DNA of 64,000 nucleotides from NCBI RefSeq assembly GCF_002994745.2, contig NC_037091.1, forward strand, positions 2,202,501-2,266,500, written 5' to 3'. Below, piece after piece: positions 42,985 through 54,364 of the stretch. The position numbers and the translations under genes were made by a program. The notes below the pieces were generated by a model, which saw nothing but the letters and a program-made list of their open reading frames with translations, searched no databases and was not told the DNA's origin. Within the stretch, counting starts at the first letter, position 1. Each line of letters opens with the position of its first letter. This stretch comes from Rosa chinensis. Taxonomy: Eukaryota > Streptophyta > Magnoliopsida > Rosales > Rosaceae.

Positions 42985-43035
42985 TAGTAAGAGCTCTTCT
43001 TCATCATTTAACTCAGCATAGTTAGCCTTTTTCTC

Positions 43036-43836
43036 CTAGTCCGGACACTCATACTGATAGTGTCCCAACTTATGACACTTGAAGCATTCGATGATAGCCT
43101 TATTCAAGGGCTGTCTTCCCATTCCTCTGCCTCGACCTCCTCTAAACACTGATGTACCCCTTCCTCTTCCTGCCTTATCTTCATAGGTGATCTTCAACGC
43201 CTGCTCTTCCTCTTGATACCCTTGCATCCGTTGTTCATGAACTAACAGACTCCCATGAAGTTCATCAATGCTCATGGTGCTAAGATCATTTGACTCTTCT
43301 ATCGAACACACAACATAATTAAATTTGGATGTCATAGACCTCAGGATTTTTTCAACCACCACATTCTGCTCCATTCGTTCTCCATGTACCTTCATTTTGT
43401 TCACCACGGTTAAGGTTCTTGAGACATAGTTGTCCACCTTCTCACCCTCTTTCATGCCTAGTAGCTCGAACTCCCTTCTTAAAGCCTGTAGCTGCGCTCT
43501 TCTCACCTTTGTTGAACCTTAATACTTCTGTCTCATTGACTCCCAGATGGCTTTGGATGTTTCTTTGTCAAGAATAGTCTCCATAATCTCTCTGTCGATT
43601 GCTTGGAACAGAAAATTCTTGACCTTCAAGTCTTTTAGCTTTGCTTCATCCACTATTTTTCGTTGTGCCTCAGTTGCTGTTGCCCCTCGAGCTAGCGCTG
43701 GAATTCCCTCATCTACCAGGCTCCAATACTCCTTGCTCCTTAAGAAATTTTCCATTAACATAGACCAATGGTCATAATGACCATCAAATCTAGGAATGGA
43801 TGCCTGCACAAACTTCTCTGTTGATGAGGTCGACAT
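43036..43836 (-). pseudogene. Copia 2 Gag with two nonsense codons
   Basis: It begins MSTSSTEKFVQASIPRFDGH with the DUF4219/UBN2-type Gag pattern (YDHWSMLMENFLRSKEYW, KAIWESM). A TAA interrupts after RQKY (about 43518), then the frame resumes (QALRREFELLGMKEGEKVDN, TSKFNYVVCSIEESNDL). An Arg/Gly-rich linker leads to a CCHC knuckle CFKCHKLGHYQYEC, after which a TAG ends it (43034-43036). Confidence 0.9.
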
Positions 43837-43964
43837 TTCAAAACTCTACCACGTTTTGCACACACAATCACTCTATGTCTCTCTCCCTCTCAATCTCTAG
43901 TGTTTCACTCAAACACCTCTTGCACACTCCTTATCAGGCCCCTATTCGGGGCTCTGATACCAAT

Positions 43965-44241
43965 TGTTGAACTCCAGAGACACTATCACACACAAAACTG
44001 ATTTACTGAAGGAATCACTTATTGAATTCAAAACAAGCTGTTGGCTTTATAGCCTTACAATACGAGGAAAACAAATCAGTAAAAGAACCACGTTTTTCAC
44101 GGCCTACAACGTGGTGGCTAATTAAAAGAAGAAGTCTAAACCCTATCTGCAAATCCCTAAAGAATAGGGCTTTATTAACAAACCTGTTGAACGAAAACTT
44201 AGGAAACAAGAAAACAGGAAACTAACAAACTAACGCCAACA
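43965..44241 (-). repeat. Copia 2, 5' LTR
   Basis: A 277-bp partner of 27442-27719, with several substitutions and a small indel. On its inner side is ggctctgataccaat, the reverse complement of the initiator-Met tRNA primer-binding site, which fixes the element's orientation. Confidence 0.93.
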
Positions 44242-46611
44242 GTTTTGACGGCGAAGGACCGAGGCAGGGTGATGACTGGAAGGCAAGGTCGACGTCGCCT
44301 TGCCCTAGGGAGGAGCGCGAACGACCTGATGGATTCGAATTGCTGGCGTGTTTCCGGAGATCCGCGGGTTCAGTTCAAATGCGAGGTACTGGAGATGGCC
44401 GCGCGACAGGAGCCACTGGGTTCAGATCGGATCGGTCTGACCCAATTTGGTTTGGGTGGTTTGGCGCTGATCTGAGGAGGGGCGGCGAGGCTAGATGGCT
44501 CGAGGAAGGTTGCGGTGGCGATGCTACCGGGGTTGGGACTGCATGGGTGGCGCCGGCGGGATGGAGGCTTCGTGATTTCTGCACCCATTTTCGACTTGGG
44601 CCTGTTGGACTGTGGGTCTGGGCTTTGACCCTTGACCCGGTTATATGTTTTGTTTTGTCTTATTTTCATTTAAATTTAAGGGGAAATGATCATTTACCCA
44701 ATTTCTGCTTAAAAATTGCCCACTTGCTCCACTAACTGTTTTTTAACCTCGTTTACCTAAAACACTCTAAGGGATTATTTCCCTAATACCCAATTAATTA
44801 TTTTTTATTAATTTTTGGGACTTTTTTGCCCTCTCCTTGTTTCTCACTTAGAGGGAGAAATCATCCTCCACCTTGCCCGACTCCGGTGACCAGTGGCCGG
44901 CCGCCGACCGTTGACCTGAATCCGGCGACTGGTGACCGGAATCCGGCTACAGGACTGATGTCAGGATTCCGGCGTATGAATTTATTGCTCCTCAATAATA
45001 CTCAGTAACCATATTATTGCCCCCAAGTAATTATATTATTGCCCCCAATAGACAGATTATTGCCCCCCAATAATCTATTGACTCTGTTATTATTTGTGGG
45101 AATTATGTTTTTGATAGCTAATACGTTTATTTGTGTTTATAGAGTGGAATTGTAGTGTACTATTGTCACGCCCTGACTCGAGCTATTCTTATAATCTCGA
45201 GTTAAGGTGTGAATCACATCTTAATTATAGAACTAAAATCTCTATAATCAAAATGTGACAATAAATAAATAAATAAATTGTGGACTAACAACTAGATAAC
45301 AAGATCTCAAAATTCCAGCAGAAGCATATATTACATAGTCTTTATCACATAGTACACTAGTACTCATTCTTTATTCCAAACAAACATAAAGAAAACACAA
45401 ATTTCACAACCCATTTGACATTATATACATATCGGAACTTCTTGCTCTAGTATCTTGATTCCATACCTGCAAAATCTGTTAAGGGGTGAGCTCAACCCGC
45501 GGCTCAGTATAGGGACATAAAACCTCTTCATGGATAATTGACCAAAAATAACATAATCATGTATTTCAATTATAACATGCATATCAAACAATAATGCAAT
45601 CCAAATCCATTTATATACCCGTTAATTCATATACCAGAATACGCAAGCCTACACGTCCCATACTGTGTACTTTACAGTTTTGCAACTGTGACTTGAATAT
45701 CCAAACATATAAATTAATCCTCTGACTCAATCAAATCCCCCAAAACCCCTTTTGCTAGTCATCTTGTCCGAAACATTGATCTCCAAGCCCAAATCACCCA
45801 AATATATCAACAATTATACCGCCGATATTCTAAACCTAATTGTGCACACGGGCTCGCCTGAGCTTGATCCCTACAATGTTTAGATTCAACTACACAAAAG
45901 ATAATTCCCACAATCACCAAATAGCCATAATTTTCCCCCAACTCCTTACACTTGATAAATAACAACCTCCATGAAAACATGCACATACATCGATCAACGT
46001 ATATTTAATACATGTAATTCAAATACTATCAAAGAAATCATTCAAAAATAATATTAACAAGAATAACATATACACGAAGCACATAAAATCAACATCCAAT
46101 CATAAAAAGTTTCCCCAAGATCCCCCTACCTTATTTCTGATAATCGTGGACAATACAAAATAAAATCAAGCCTCCTAGGTCGTCAAAAAATAGTTTCACC
46201 AAATCTGAATTTTCTTTCCACCAATAAAAAGAGCTCGTCAAGACGAATCCGTAGCTTTTCGCGGATCCTGAATCTGACTTACGGTTCAAAAGTTATGCCA
46301 AAAACAAATTTTAGAGAGAGAGAGAAATGTAGGAGAGAGAAACTCCGAAAATTGTGGGGAAATAATGATCTGGTTTAGGCCTCATCAAAAAGCCCGCGGA
46401 TCAAGTGGGCCGATGGAGGCCTGCCGGCCCTGAGGGCTTTTAGCCCGGCCCGGCCCTTCAAAAAACCCGCAAAAGCCCGCCTCGGTGGGCGAAGGGCCGG
46501 CCCGCCAAAAGCCCGCAAAAACCCGGCCCGGCCCGTAGGCCCGGCCCGCCAAAGGCCCGCTAGGGCCGGCCCTTAAAAGCCCGCTAGGCCCGGCCCGTAA
46601 AAGCCCGTAAA

Positions 46612-46617
46612 ATATTT

Positions 46618-46654
<37 letters not shown>

Positions 46655-46842
46655 AGATATGTGTGTGTGTGTGTGTGTGTTATATATATAGAAAAGATAT
46701 ATATGCATTACCGCATAATAAATATATATATATATAGATATATATTATATGTGTGTGTGTGTTTATATATATGTATATATATTTATATGTGTGTGTGTGT
46801 GTGTTTATATATATATATATATATATATAATTATATATATAG

Positions 46843-46890
<48 letters not shown>

Positions 46891-46906
46891 ATATATATAT
46901 ATATAG

Positions 46907-46944
<38 letters not shown>

Positions 46945-46975
46945 TTATATATATATATATATATGTGTGTGTGTG
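46612..46975. repeat. Compound (TA)n/(TG)n microsatellite
   Basis: Alternating blocks of tatata and gtgtgt for about 360 bp. This type of tract is hypermutable and can form Z-DNA or cruciforms. Translated frames (CVCVCVYIYIYI) are low complexity. Confidence 0.97.
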
Positions 46976-47040
46976 GAAGTTCTTATACTTCTATTATTCT
47001 ATATAGAATATGTGCATATATATATATTCTACATATCGGT

Positions 47041-48770
47041 TGACCAATTCGATCGGATTCGAAAATATGGTGAAATTGGCTAAATTTTGTACCACACTCA
47101 TAATTTATTGTAATAAACTCATCCAACGGTCGGTTTTTCCATTTTCTTTGAATTGATATGGGTTGCTCTTTGGAGTATATGATATATAAATATAGGTTTA
47201 TAAGAGTAACTAAGTTTGACCTAGTTGATCGAATTCGAAACGATAACCAAATTGGCTGGATTTTCTACAACCACCATAAAACATTACAATCTCTCAATCG
47301 AGCGGTTGGTTTCTCTGAATTCATTTTCCACTTCATGATTGCTTTAGAATGAACCTAAACAATTTAAATACAATGAATATATCATACAACTTTAGGAGAA
47401 AAATTGGTATAGACCAATGTGTTTGTAATTAAAATTAATTTTTTTTATCTTATGTCCACGCACATCCATTGATGGAATATATACAAACGTGATGTGAAAA
47501 AATAAGCACGTTTCGAGGTTGTCACGGCATCGGTCAACCAATAAAACATATAAGTGTCTACGGTTGACTAATCCGATCGGATTCGAAAATATGGTGAAAT
47601 TGGCTAAATTTTGTACCACACTCATAATTTATTGTAATAAACTCATCCAACGGTCGGTTTTTCCATTTTCTTTGAATTGATATGGGTTGCTCTTTGGAGT
47701 ATATGATATATAAATATAGGTTTATAAGAGTAACTAAGTTTGACCTAGTTGATCGAATTCGAAACGATAACCAAATTGGCTGGATTTTCTACAACCACCA
47801 TAAAACATTACAATCTCTCAATCGAGCGGTTGGTTTCTCTGAATTCATTTTCCACTTCATGATTGCTTTAGAATGAACCTAAACAATTTAAATACAATGA
47901 ATATATCATACTACTTTAGGAGAAAAATTGGTATAGACCAATGTGTTTGTAATTAAAATTAATTTTTTTTATCTTATGTCCACGCACATCCATTGATGGA
48001 ATATATACAAACGTGATGTGAAAAAATAAGCACGTTTCGAGGTTGTCACGGCATCGGTCAACCAATAAAACATATAAGTGTCTACGGTTGACTAATCCGA
48101 TCGGATTCGAAAATATGGTGAAATTGGCTAAATTTTGTACCACACTCATAATTTATTGTAATAAACTCATCCAACGGTCGGTTTTTCCATTTTCTTTGAA
48201 TTGATATGGGTTGCTCTTTGGAGTATATGATATATAAATATAGGTTTATAAGAGTAACTAAGTTTGACCTAGTTGATCGAATTCGAAACGATAACCAAAT
48301 TGGCTGGATTTTCTACAACCACCATAAAACATTACAATCTCTCAATCGAGCGGTTGGTTTCTCTGAATTCATTTTCCACTTCATGATTGCTTTAGAATGA
48401 ACCTAAACAATTTAAATACAATGAATATGTCATACAACTTTAGGAGGAAAATTGGTATAGACCAATGTGTTTGTAATTAAATTTTTTTTTTTTTTATCTT
48501 ATGTCCACGCACATCCATTGATGGAATATATACAAATGTGATGTGAAAAAATAAGCACGTTTCGAGGTTGTCACGGCATCGGTCAACCAATAAAGCATAT
48601 AAGTGTCTACGGTTGACTAATCCGATCGGATTCGAAAATATGGTGAAATTGGCTAAATTTTTTACCACACTCATAATTTATTGTAATAAACTCATCCAAC
48701 GGTCGGTTTTTCATTTTCTTTGAATTGATAGGGGTTGCTCTTTGGAGTGTATGATATATAAATATAGATT
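47041..48770. repeat. 524-bp tandem repeat, three full copies and a partial
   Basis: The anchor ggattcgaaaatatgg recurs at 47055, 47579, 48103 and 48628 (periods 524, 524, 525). Copies are nearly identical, with scattered single changes. The fourth ends near 48770 at tataaatatagatttataa. The identical 64- and 77-residue frames in each copy are a product of the repetition. Low divergence says the array expanded recently inside the hAT-like element. Confidence 0.97.
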
Positions 48771-50138
48771 TATAAAAAATTAGTGTCTTTAAAAATTTAT
48801 TTATCAATAAATTAGTATCTATATATAAATATAGATTTTTTGGGTACAATATAGTTATATAGATATGTTATCTTTGGTTGTATTTGATCATTATCCATTG
48901 AATTTCCAAAGCTTGATTAAAAAAAAAATACTTGTGTCTTTAAATATTTATTTATAAATAAAGCCCTCAAGGCCCGGCCCAAAAAAGCCCGCAAGGCCAA
49001 GCCCGGCCCGGCCCGAAAAAGCCCGCAAGGCCCGCTTTATATGGACGGGCTTGGATCCTTTGATTTTTAATAAAGCCCGGCCCGGCCCGGCCCGCAATTA
49101 TTTAAAAATATAGCAAGGCCCGGCCCAAGTCCGCTATGAATGGGCCGGGCCGGGCCGGGCCCGACCCGTTGACGACCCCTAATCTGGTTGGGTCCTATTT
49201 ATAGGGCTGAATAACCGACGCAATTGGGTCGGCTGTAAAGTGTGAACAAGTGGTCTAGCAACATGTGCAAGTTACTAACAAAATTATGACAAGTGTTGGA
49301 CACGTGTTGGCAAGCAAATCAATAACAAATTCATTGCACTATTGCAGCCACTTGTCAACCTATTAAAGAGACCAGCAGCCACTTTGGCCATGAACCACGA
49401 TTAGATCACTGCCAAATGTCTCCTAAGTTAGTAATATTGCAACACGTCACTAAATCTAATTAATTTCATATAACTTCAAAAAATCATTAAAAATAGTTGG
49501 AGGATCCGAAAAATTCATCGAAAAATGCTGTGAACTCGTGGAGACCACTACTTTCCACTTTCAACCTTAAAAATAAAATTTGACCAATTTCAAAATTCAC
49601 ATATTTTTCAAGAGCTTTAAAATTAGTAAAATCGAAAAAATTTCTCAATAATAACTTTCGACTTTAAAAATTAAAAATTAAAAATTCAGGTCGTCACAAC
49701 TATGTTGGTCTATTGGGGGCAATAGACATATTATTGCCCCCCGATAATCTATTGACTCTATGTTATTCCCCCAATAATCTATTGACTCTATGTTATTATT
49801 TGTGAGAATTATGTTTTTGATAGCTGATACGTTTATTTGTGTTTATAATGTGGAAATGTAGTGTACTATGTTGGTCTATTGGGGGGCAATAGACATATTA
49901 TTGCCCCTAGTAACATCCCATATTGAACTCCGCCTCAAAGAGAAAGAGAGAGTGAGAGAGAGATAGAGAATGGCAGTGGAGAACGTAATTGGGACTCAGG
50001 CAAAAAAAAAAAAACTGTGGAGAATGTCATTTCATCAACTCCGGCTACAGACAAAAAATGCTACTCTCTTCGTCGTCCAACTGAAACCCTAAATACTCAG
50101 CACAAACCATTTCAACATCAAGTGAAACCCCAAGTGAA

Positions 50139-50492
50139 ATGGTTTGCGACCTCTACAAGACAATCGCGGCCGTCCATTCCGAGGCCGACGAGTTCCAGCG
50201 CCTGATCCAACGACAGGAGACGGTCGACGCCGTGAGGAGCAGCGTGTGGGAGAAGCTGAGGATGAACGAGGCGCTGATGAAGTTGCTACTGAGTTTGGAC
50301 TCTGTGCCCGGGGTGGACCCCACGATGAGGGAGGCAAGGAGGAAGGTGAGTCGTCGGATCGTGGGGCTGCAGGAGATCGTGGACGCGATTGTTCAGGAAG
50401 ACGTGGAGGGGTTCTGGGGTGGGTGCGGCGGCGGGTTTGGGAGGGACTACTGGAACGACGTCGTGGCGAAGATGGAGGAGGGGGTGGTGTAG
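50139..50492 (+). pseudogene. BAG-domain gene fragment captured by the MULE
   Basis: An open frame of 117 codons: TIAAVHSEADEFQRLIQRQE, VWEKLRMNEALMKLLLSLDS, then DPTMREARRKVSRRIVGLQE and IVDAI. This is the BAG domain (Hsp70 nucleotide-exchange co-chaperone), closest by memory to the plant BAG5 type with an IQ motif before it; the IQ motif is absent here. It continues into a Gly-rich stretch and a stop at 50490-50492. It lies inside Pack-MULE B, 0.25 kb from the right TIR, so it is a transduplicated fragment even though the frame is open. Confidence 0.8.
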
Positions 50493-50569
50493 GGAGAGAG
50501 GAGGTGAGGAAATGGAGAGGTTTTCTGCTGAGTATTTGGGGTTTCGCTGCCGAAAATTTCCAATCCAGA

Positions 50570-50614
<45 letters not shown>
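50570..50614. repeat. (GA)n microsatellite
   Basis: About 40 bases of gagaga follow the BAG fragment. Simple-sequence tract; the long Arg/Glu frames reading through it are artefacts. Confidence 0.9.
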
Positions 50615-50617
<3 letters not shown>

Positions 50618-50743
50618 AATTAATAGGGGCAAAATTGTCAATAGATATTAGATTGGGTAAATGGAGTTAAAAAAACTCTTAGTGGAGTAAGTGGGCAATT
50701 TTTGAGTTGAAATTGGGTAAGTGGTCACGGCCCCTAAATTTAA

Positions 50744-51232
50744 TTAGCTATGGCTCAATGCCAGCAATAATTCCCTATCTCTTTTGGGTAGGGCGATATG
50801 GGCTTTGTCCCGGTATGCACACTCAGTGTGTCTTGTCAGGCCTAGGGAGGTGGCTAGCTATTTGTTTAATCAAATGGACGCAACCTCCTAGTTGCAGAAT
50901 GAAACGAAGTGTCGTCCGATTTGTTTCCGTGCGGCAACATAGTGGGAAAGCTGTGCTATTTGTACTGATGCTTCTTCGTCATAGAGTTATCTTTCCGGTA
51001 TGTCACCGCTATGTCAAAGCAAATAGAGTAGCCATTCGTGCACTCTTTGCTAGTTGGTGCATGTTAGAATACATAGATTTTGTAGGGACTCTTGGTCTTA
51101 TTTCAGGATGTTCTCTCTATGCTTATTGTAATTTGGGGTTCAGGCTTTACGTCCCCCCCCCTGTATTCTGCAGTTTCATTAATCAAGGTTTGAGAGCAGC
51201 CGCACCAGCCCCATTTAAAAAAAAAAAAAAAA
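50744..51232 (+). mobile_element. 3' part of the LINE-like retroposon
   Basis: This continues the retroposon that starts at 27194 and is resumed at 44247. It ends in cagccccatttaaaa and a poly(A) run up to about 51233, followed by the 19-bp TSD. The open frame 50707-51255 crosses the MULE boundary and has no RT motif, so it is not coding. Confidence 0.75.
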
Positions 51233-52915
51233 ATCAGTATCACCACCGGAGATAAACTCATGAATCACTCCATTAGTTTCAATGGAACTGGATCCGGTAC
51301 CTTCTGAATCCCTTTCTCTTTCAATTGTAGCCTCACTTTTGCAATGTATGCCCATTTCCCAGCTGATGCATATATGTTCGATATAAGCAGATGAATACCA
51401 GTCCTCTAAGTAGTCAACTTTGATATCTGTTCAGCTGCATATGCTGCCACTTCGATGTTTTTGTGTGTTCGACACTCAGCCAAGAGACTACCCCAAATGA
51501 CATCATTGGGTTCCATGGACATGTGCTTTATCAGATCAACAGCTTCTTCCAAGCGCCCTGCTTGGCCAAGTAGATCAACCATGCAACCGTAATGAACGAT
51601 ATGAGGGGAACTGCCATGGACCGAGCATTGACATGAAAATGTTCCGCCCTTGTTCCAAAAGACCAACATGGCTGCATGCTGTTAGTACTGCCACAAAGAC
51701 TACTTAATCTGGTTTCACCCCTTGCTTAAGCATGTCATTGAAAAGCTCTAGAGCTCACTCCCCATTTCTTTGCACGGCCATTGCTCCAATGGCTGTTGTC
51801 CAAGCAGAAACATCTCTTCTTGCCATGTTATCGAACACCTTCATTGCACTTTGAGGGTCGCCACATCTAGCAAACATGTCAACTAAAGCTGTCCCAAGCT
51901 GCATGTCACAGTTAATTTCATTTTCTTCAATATAAGCATGAGTCCACTTTGCAAGATCAAGAGCTCCTAGATATCCGCAGGCACAAGCAACCTCCACTAT
52001 GGTCACCCTATCTCCTTTTAAGCATCACCCGGAAAAGTTCAATTGCTTCCCCAAACTTGCTCTCTTGGAACAGAGCACCAATCATAGTGTTCCAACTTCC
52101 AAGAGACAAGATCAACTCTTTGGCATCTCATTGAACACTTTCCAAGCTGACTTCACATCACCACTTCTTTTGAAACCAGAAATCAACGAGTTCCATGATA
52201 CTACCCTCTTATTCGACATATTGTCAAAATTTCTTCAGGCCATCTCTTGTAGGCCGCACTTCATGTACATGTCAATCATGGCATTGCAAATGGTATCCCA
52301 ACCTTCTAGTCCATTCCTTAGAACATAACCATGGCAACACTTTCCAGTGAGAGAATCACTCAGTTGTGCGCAAGCTGAGATTGCAGATAACATGGTAACC
52401 TTGTCTGGTCTTAGGCCCTGTTGTAGCATTTCACCCATCACCGAAACTGCTTCACCAGCCAGTCCCTGGCGCACATAATTTGACAAAACCGCACTGTAAA
52501 AACGCAAGTTTTTATCCACACATTCATCAAAAAGCCACTTTGCAGCACTAGTATCCCCAAATTTCATAAACACATCAACAAGTGAATTCACCATAAGCAT
52601 ATTACTCTTCAGTCCAGACTTCCCGATGCAAGCACACACCCTGTCACTCAACGCAACATCCTTCAACTTTGCACAAGAAGAAATGACAGACACCATAGTC
52701 ACCATAAGCACAAAACGAACTAGTCCACGACACAGTATTTCTCTCAGGCATTTCATCAAACACCTTCCGGGCATGATCCAGTTCCCAATAAACACGTGCT
52801 CCTCCAAACCCATCTTCACAAGCGAACCATGGAGCTGAACCCCTTCACAGAAAGCCACAATCTTCGAGCACGCGCTCAATGAAACATCTGAACAATAGCC
52901 TCGTCACTAATCAAA
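51233..52915 (-). pseudogene. PPR pseudogene (PLS/E class), main part
   Basis: A string of PPR repeats on the minus strand: RQGLAGEAVSVMGEMLQQGL RPDKVT, NAMIDMYMKCG, VSWNSLISGFKRSGDVKSAW, GTALVDMFARCGDPQSAMKV, AWTTAIGAMA, HYGCMVDLLGQAGRLEEAVD, then the E domain (EPNDVIWGSLLAECRTHKNI) up to 51233. Its DYW end lies at 27193-26892, beyond the insertion nest. Lesions: a deletion and frame change near 52740-52790 (where the copy at 10.3-10.5 kb still has the full repeat), TGA after LQEMA (about 52235), TGA after QRNGE (about 51752), and TAA after VKPD (about 51707). It is clearly nonfunctional. Confidence 0.9.
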
Positions 52916-53535
52916 GAATTGTACATGAACAATACACTCTGTTTTTCCCTACTCTGTTTTACGAATTAGAGGGGAGTAACATTTGAGTGGAAATGAGAGT
53001 TGAGGTGCAAAATGACATTTCTAACCTCCAAGTGCCTCACAAAAGATGGTTTTCTATATCATGAATTACAGTTCAAAATGTGAGTCCATTGAGCTTGATA
53101 GATATCAAGGCAATGCTAATTCGCTTCATTTTCTATAGGTAAAGGAAAACACTGCAGCAACACATCTGTTGCTTTCAAACATTATGAAACATATAAAGCA
53201 AAAGATACAAGCCCTGTTATTGGACGTGAAAACTGAGCTAACTTTTCAAGATTTTCTGTCAATGTGACTAGTGGGTTGCCAATCTGATTTCGGAGGCTCG
53301 TTTAGTACATACGACGGAATGTTAGTAATATTTCATTTTGAAAGGTAACAAGCACTGTTATTGGATATGAAACAACCTCACCTGTCATCATACAGCAGCA
53401 GCACTATACTTCCTCTGAGTTACAAAACAAGGAAATGAAAAAGACATGTGGCCTTATTCTTAGCATCGGATCACAAATATTTACATCGGGATTACAAATA
53501 TTTACATCTCATTTTCATAACTCAACTAAGCGTTG

Positions 53536-53694
53536 TTAACTGCAAAAGACCAGCTTGTTAGAAAGAGCCTTAGATATTGCCGTGATGGTATTTGGAGTTG
53601 TTCTGTAGCAGCCTCCAAAGAGGGAAGCCCCAGCCTCACGCCACTTGTCTATGACTATGTCTGCAAATTCTTCATCAACCTGCCCACTCGATGG
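53536..53694 (-). pseudogene. HMT last exon, best-preserved copy (Z)
   Basis: The acceptor ttgcag sits at 53695-53700. The exon then reads PSSGQVDEEFADIVIDKWRE, AGASLFGGCYRTTPNTITAI, and stops after SNKLVFCS (53536-53538). This is the C-terminal exon of homocysteine S-methyltransferase. The family motif is GGCCRTTP, giving two zinc-binding cysteines; here the second is Tyr (GGCYRTTP), which would be expected to abolish zinc binding. The exon at 53957-54029 precedes it in the right order. Confidence 0.8.
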
Positions 53695-53956
53695 CTGCAA
53701 TGGAAAGCACATGCAGTCAAGACTTTTTCACAAACATGTTAATTCAACATTTTCATCATCCATGGAATAGTTCATCATATATAAGGAAGATCGGTTTCAT
53801 ATTTTTACCAACAAATGGTACAAGATTCACCATCTGGTAATAAAACATTAAATCTGACAAAAGAACAATTATACCATGAATAAAATGATCCAAACCCGGA
53901 TGCTATAGCTGAAAGAGTAGGGCAAGCACTGTGCATTCATATAGAAGGAGACTTAC

Positions 53957-54029
53957 CACCCATTGCTTGCTCTGACCAACAAATGGTCTCACCACTGTTG
54001 GTGTATATCACTATTGGTTCACTTGTTAC
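53957..54029 (-). pseudogene. HMT penultimate exon (copy Z)
   Basis: A 73-bp exon with acceptor aaatctgcag and donor GGTG/GTAAGT. It encodes VTSEPIVIYTNSGETICWSE plus a short tail. This corresponds to the P(V/I)(V)(I)YPNSGE segment of plant HMTs. It is separated from the last exon by about 260 bp of intron. Confidence 0.75.
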
Positions 54030-54364
54030 CTGCAGATTTGATCGGCAAGGAACATTAATTAGATGAAAATGTTAAAGGGGCTAAGTTACAAATGCTAATT
54101 TATTCCAGTTAACCTAAGAAAATGAGCTATTCGTCCAATGTTCTGTTCATTTCATTAAACCGGTTTCTGATTGCAAAATTATGTTCAATTAAAAACCTAA
54201 ATACAAAGCTTAACATGTATACACTATTAATCTGAAACTGAATAGTTTTTATACTTCCTCTAACTTACAAAAAAATGAAAAAGGAAAGGTATTTATTCTA
54301 AGAGGATTACTCATATACACGTACTCATTGATCTGTTTTGATGAATAGATATACTTGTTGGAGA

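Larger units (their letters stand above)
27442..44241 (-). mobile_element. Degenerate Ty1/copia element (copia 2), split by gypsy
   Basis: LTRs are at 27442-27719 (3') and 43965-44241 (5'), with the TSD gtttt at 27437-27441 and 44242-44246. On the minus strand the 5' LTR is followed by attggtatcagagc, complementary to initiator-Met tRNA. A purine tract (aaggagggaa-like) precedes the 3' LTR. Coding: Gag at 43.84-43.04 kb, protease and GAG-pre at 42.98-42.51, integrase at 30.62-29.79, RT at 29.3-28.57, RNase H at 28.51-27.75. Two nonsense codons in Gag, others in pol and frameshifts inactivate it. LTRs differ at several sites (roughly 2-3 percent by eye), so it is older than the gypsy element inside it. 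Confidence 0.93.
46376..49181. mobile_element. hAT-like element rich in satellite repeats
   Basis: The left end is taggcctcatcaa; the right end, inverted, is taggggtcgtcaac. The TSD atctggtt (8 bp) is at 46368-46375 and 49182-49189, as in hAT elements. Subterminal blocks of (g)gcccggcccg are inverted between the two ends (46.38-46.61 and 48.96-49.17 kb). The interior holds a (TA)n/(TG)n microsatellite and a 524-bp tandem array, no transposase. Open frames inside the microsatellite are artefacts. Confidence 0.75.
45164..49698. mobile_element. TG..CA element, solo-LTR-like, noncoding
   Basis: It begins TGTCACGCCCTGACTCGAG and ends GGTCGTCACA. The 5-bp TSD actat is at 45159-45163 and 49699-49703. 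With the hAT-like insertion at 46376-49181 removed, about 1.7 kb is left with no long frame. TG..CA ends and a 5-bp TSD suggest a solo LTR or LTR-derived element. I cannot name the family. Confidence 0.6.
44680..50734. mobile_element. Pack-MULE (copy B) with BAG-gene fragment
   Basis: The TIRs match those of the 25619 element (ggggaaatgatcatttaccc at the left; gggtaagtggtcacggcccc at the right), and the 9-bp TSD taaatttaa is at 44671-44679 and 50735-50743. Without the later insertion at 45164-49698 it is about 1.5 kb. Subterminal ttattgcccccaat repeats match copy A. The right part carries a host-gene piece with a BAG domain, which makes it a Pack-MULE. No transposase is present. Confidence 0.88.
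27194..51232 (+). mobile_element. LINE-like retroposon, host of the nested insertions
   Basis: Once the inner elements are removed, about 1.2 kb remains (27194-27441, 44247-44679, 50744-51232). It ends in an A-run (51217-51233). The 19-bp TSD atcagtatcaccaccggag is at 27175-27193 and 51233-51251. It is GC-rich at the 5' part, lacks reverse transcriptase and resembles in layout the retroposon at 1121-2051, so it is probably a nonautonomous LINE-type family. It inserted in the PPR gene in plus orientation (antisense to the gene). Confidence 0.8.

Noticed and set aside
46637..47043. Cys/Val/Tyr/Ile-rich proteins
   Set aside because: Translation of a TA/TG microsatellite.
47158..48400. Three identical 64-residue proteins
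   Set aside because: Identity is explained by the 524-bp tandem repeat; no domain and no gene context.
50707..51255. 182-residue plus-strand frame as a LINE protein
   Set aside because: It spans the MULE/LINE boundary and the poly(A) tail and shows no RT or endonuclease motif.
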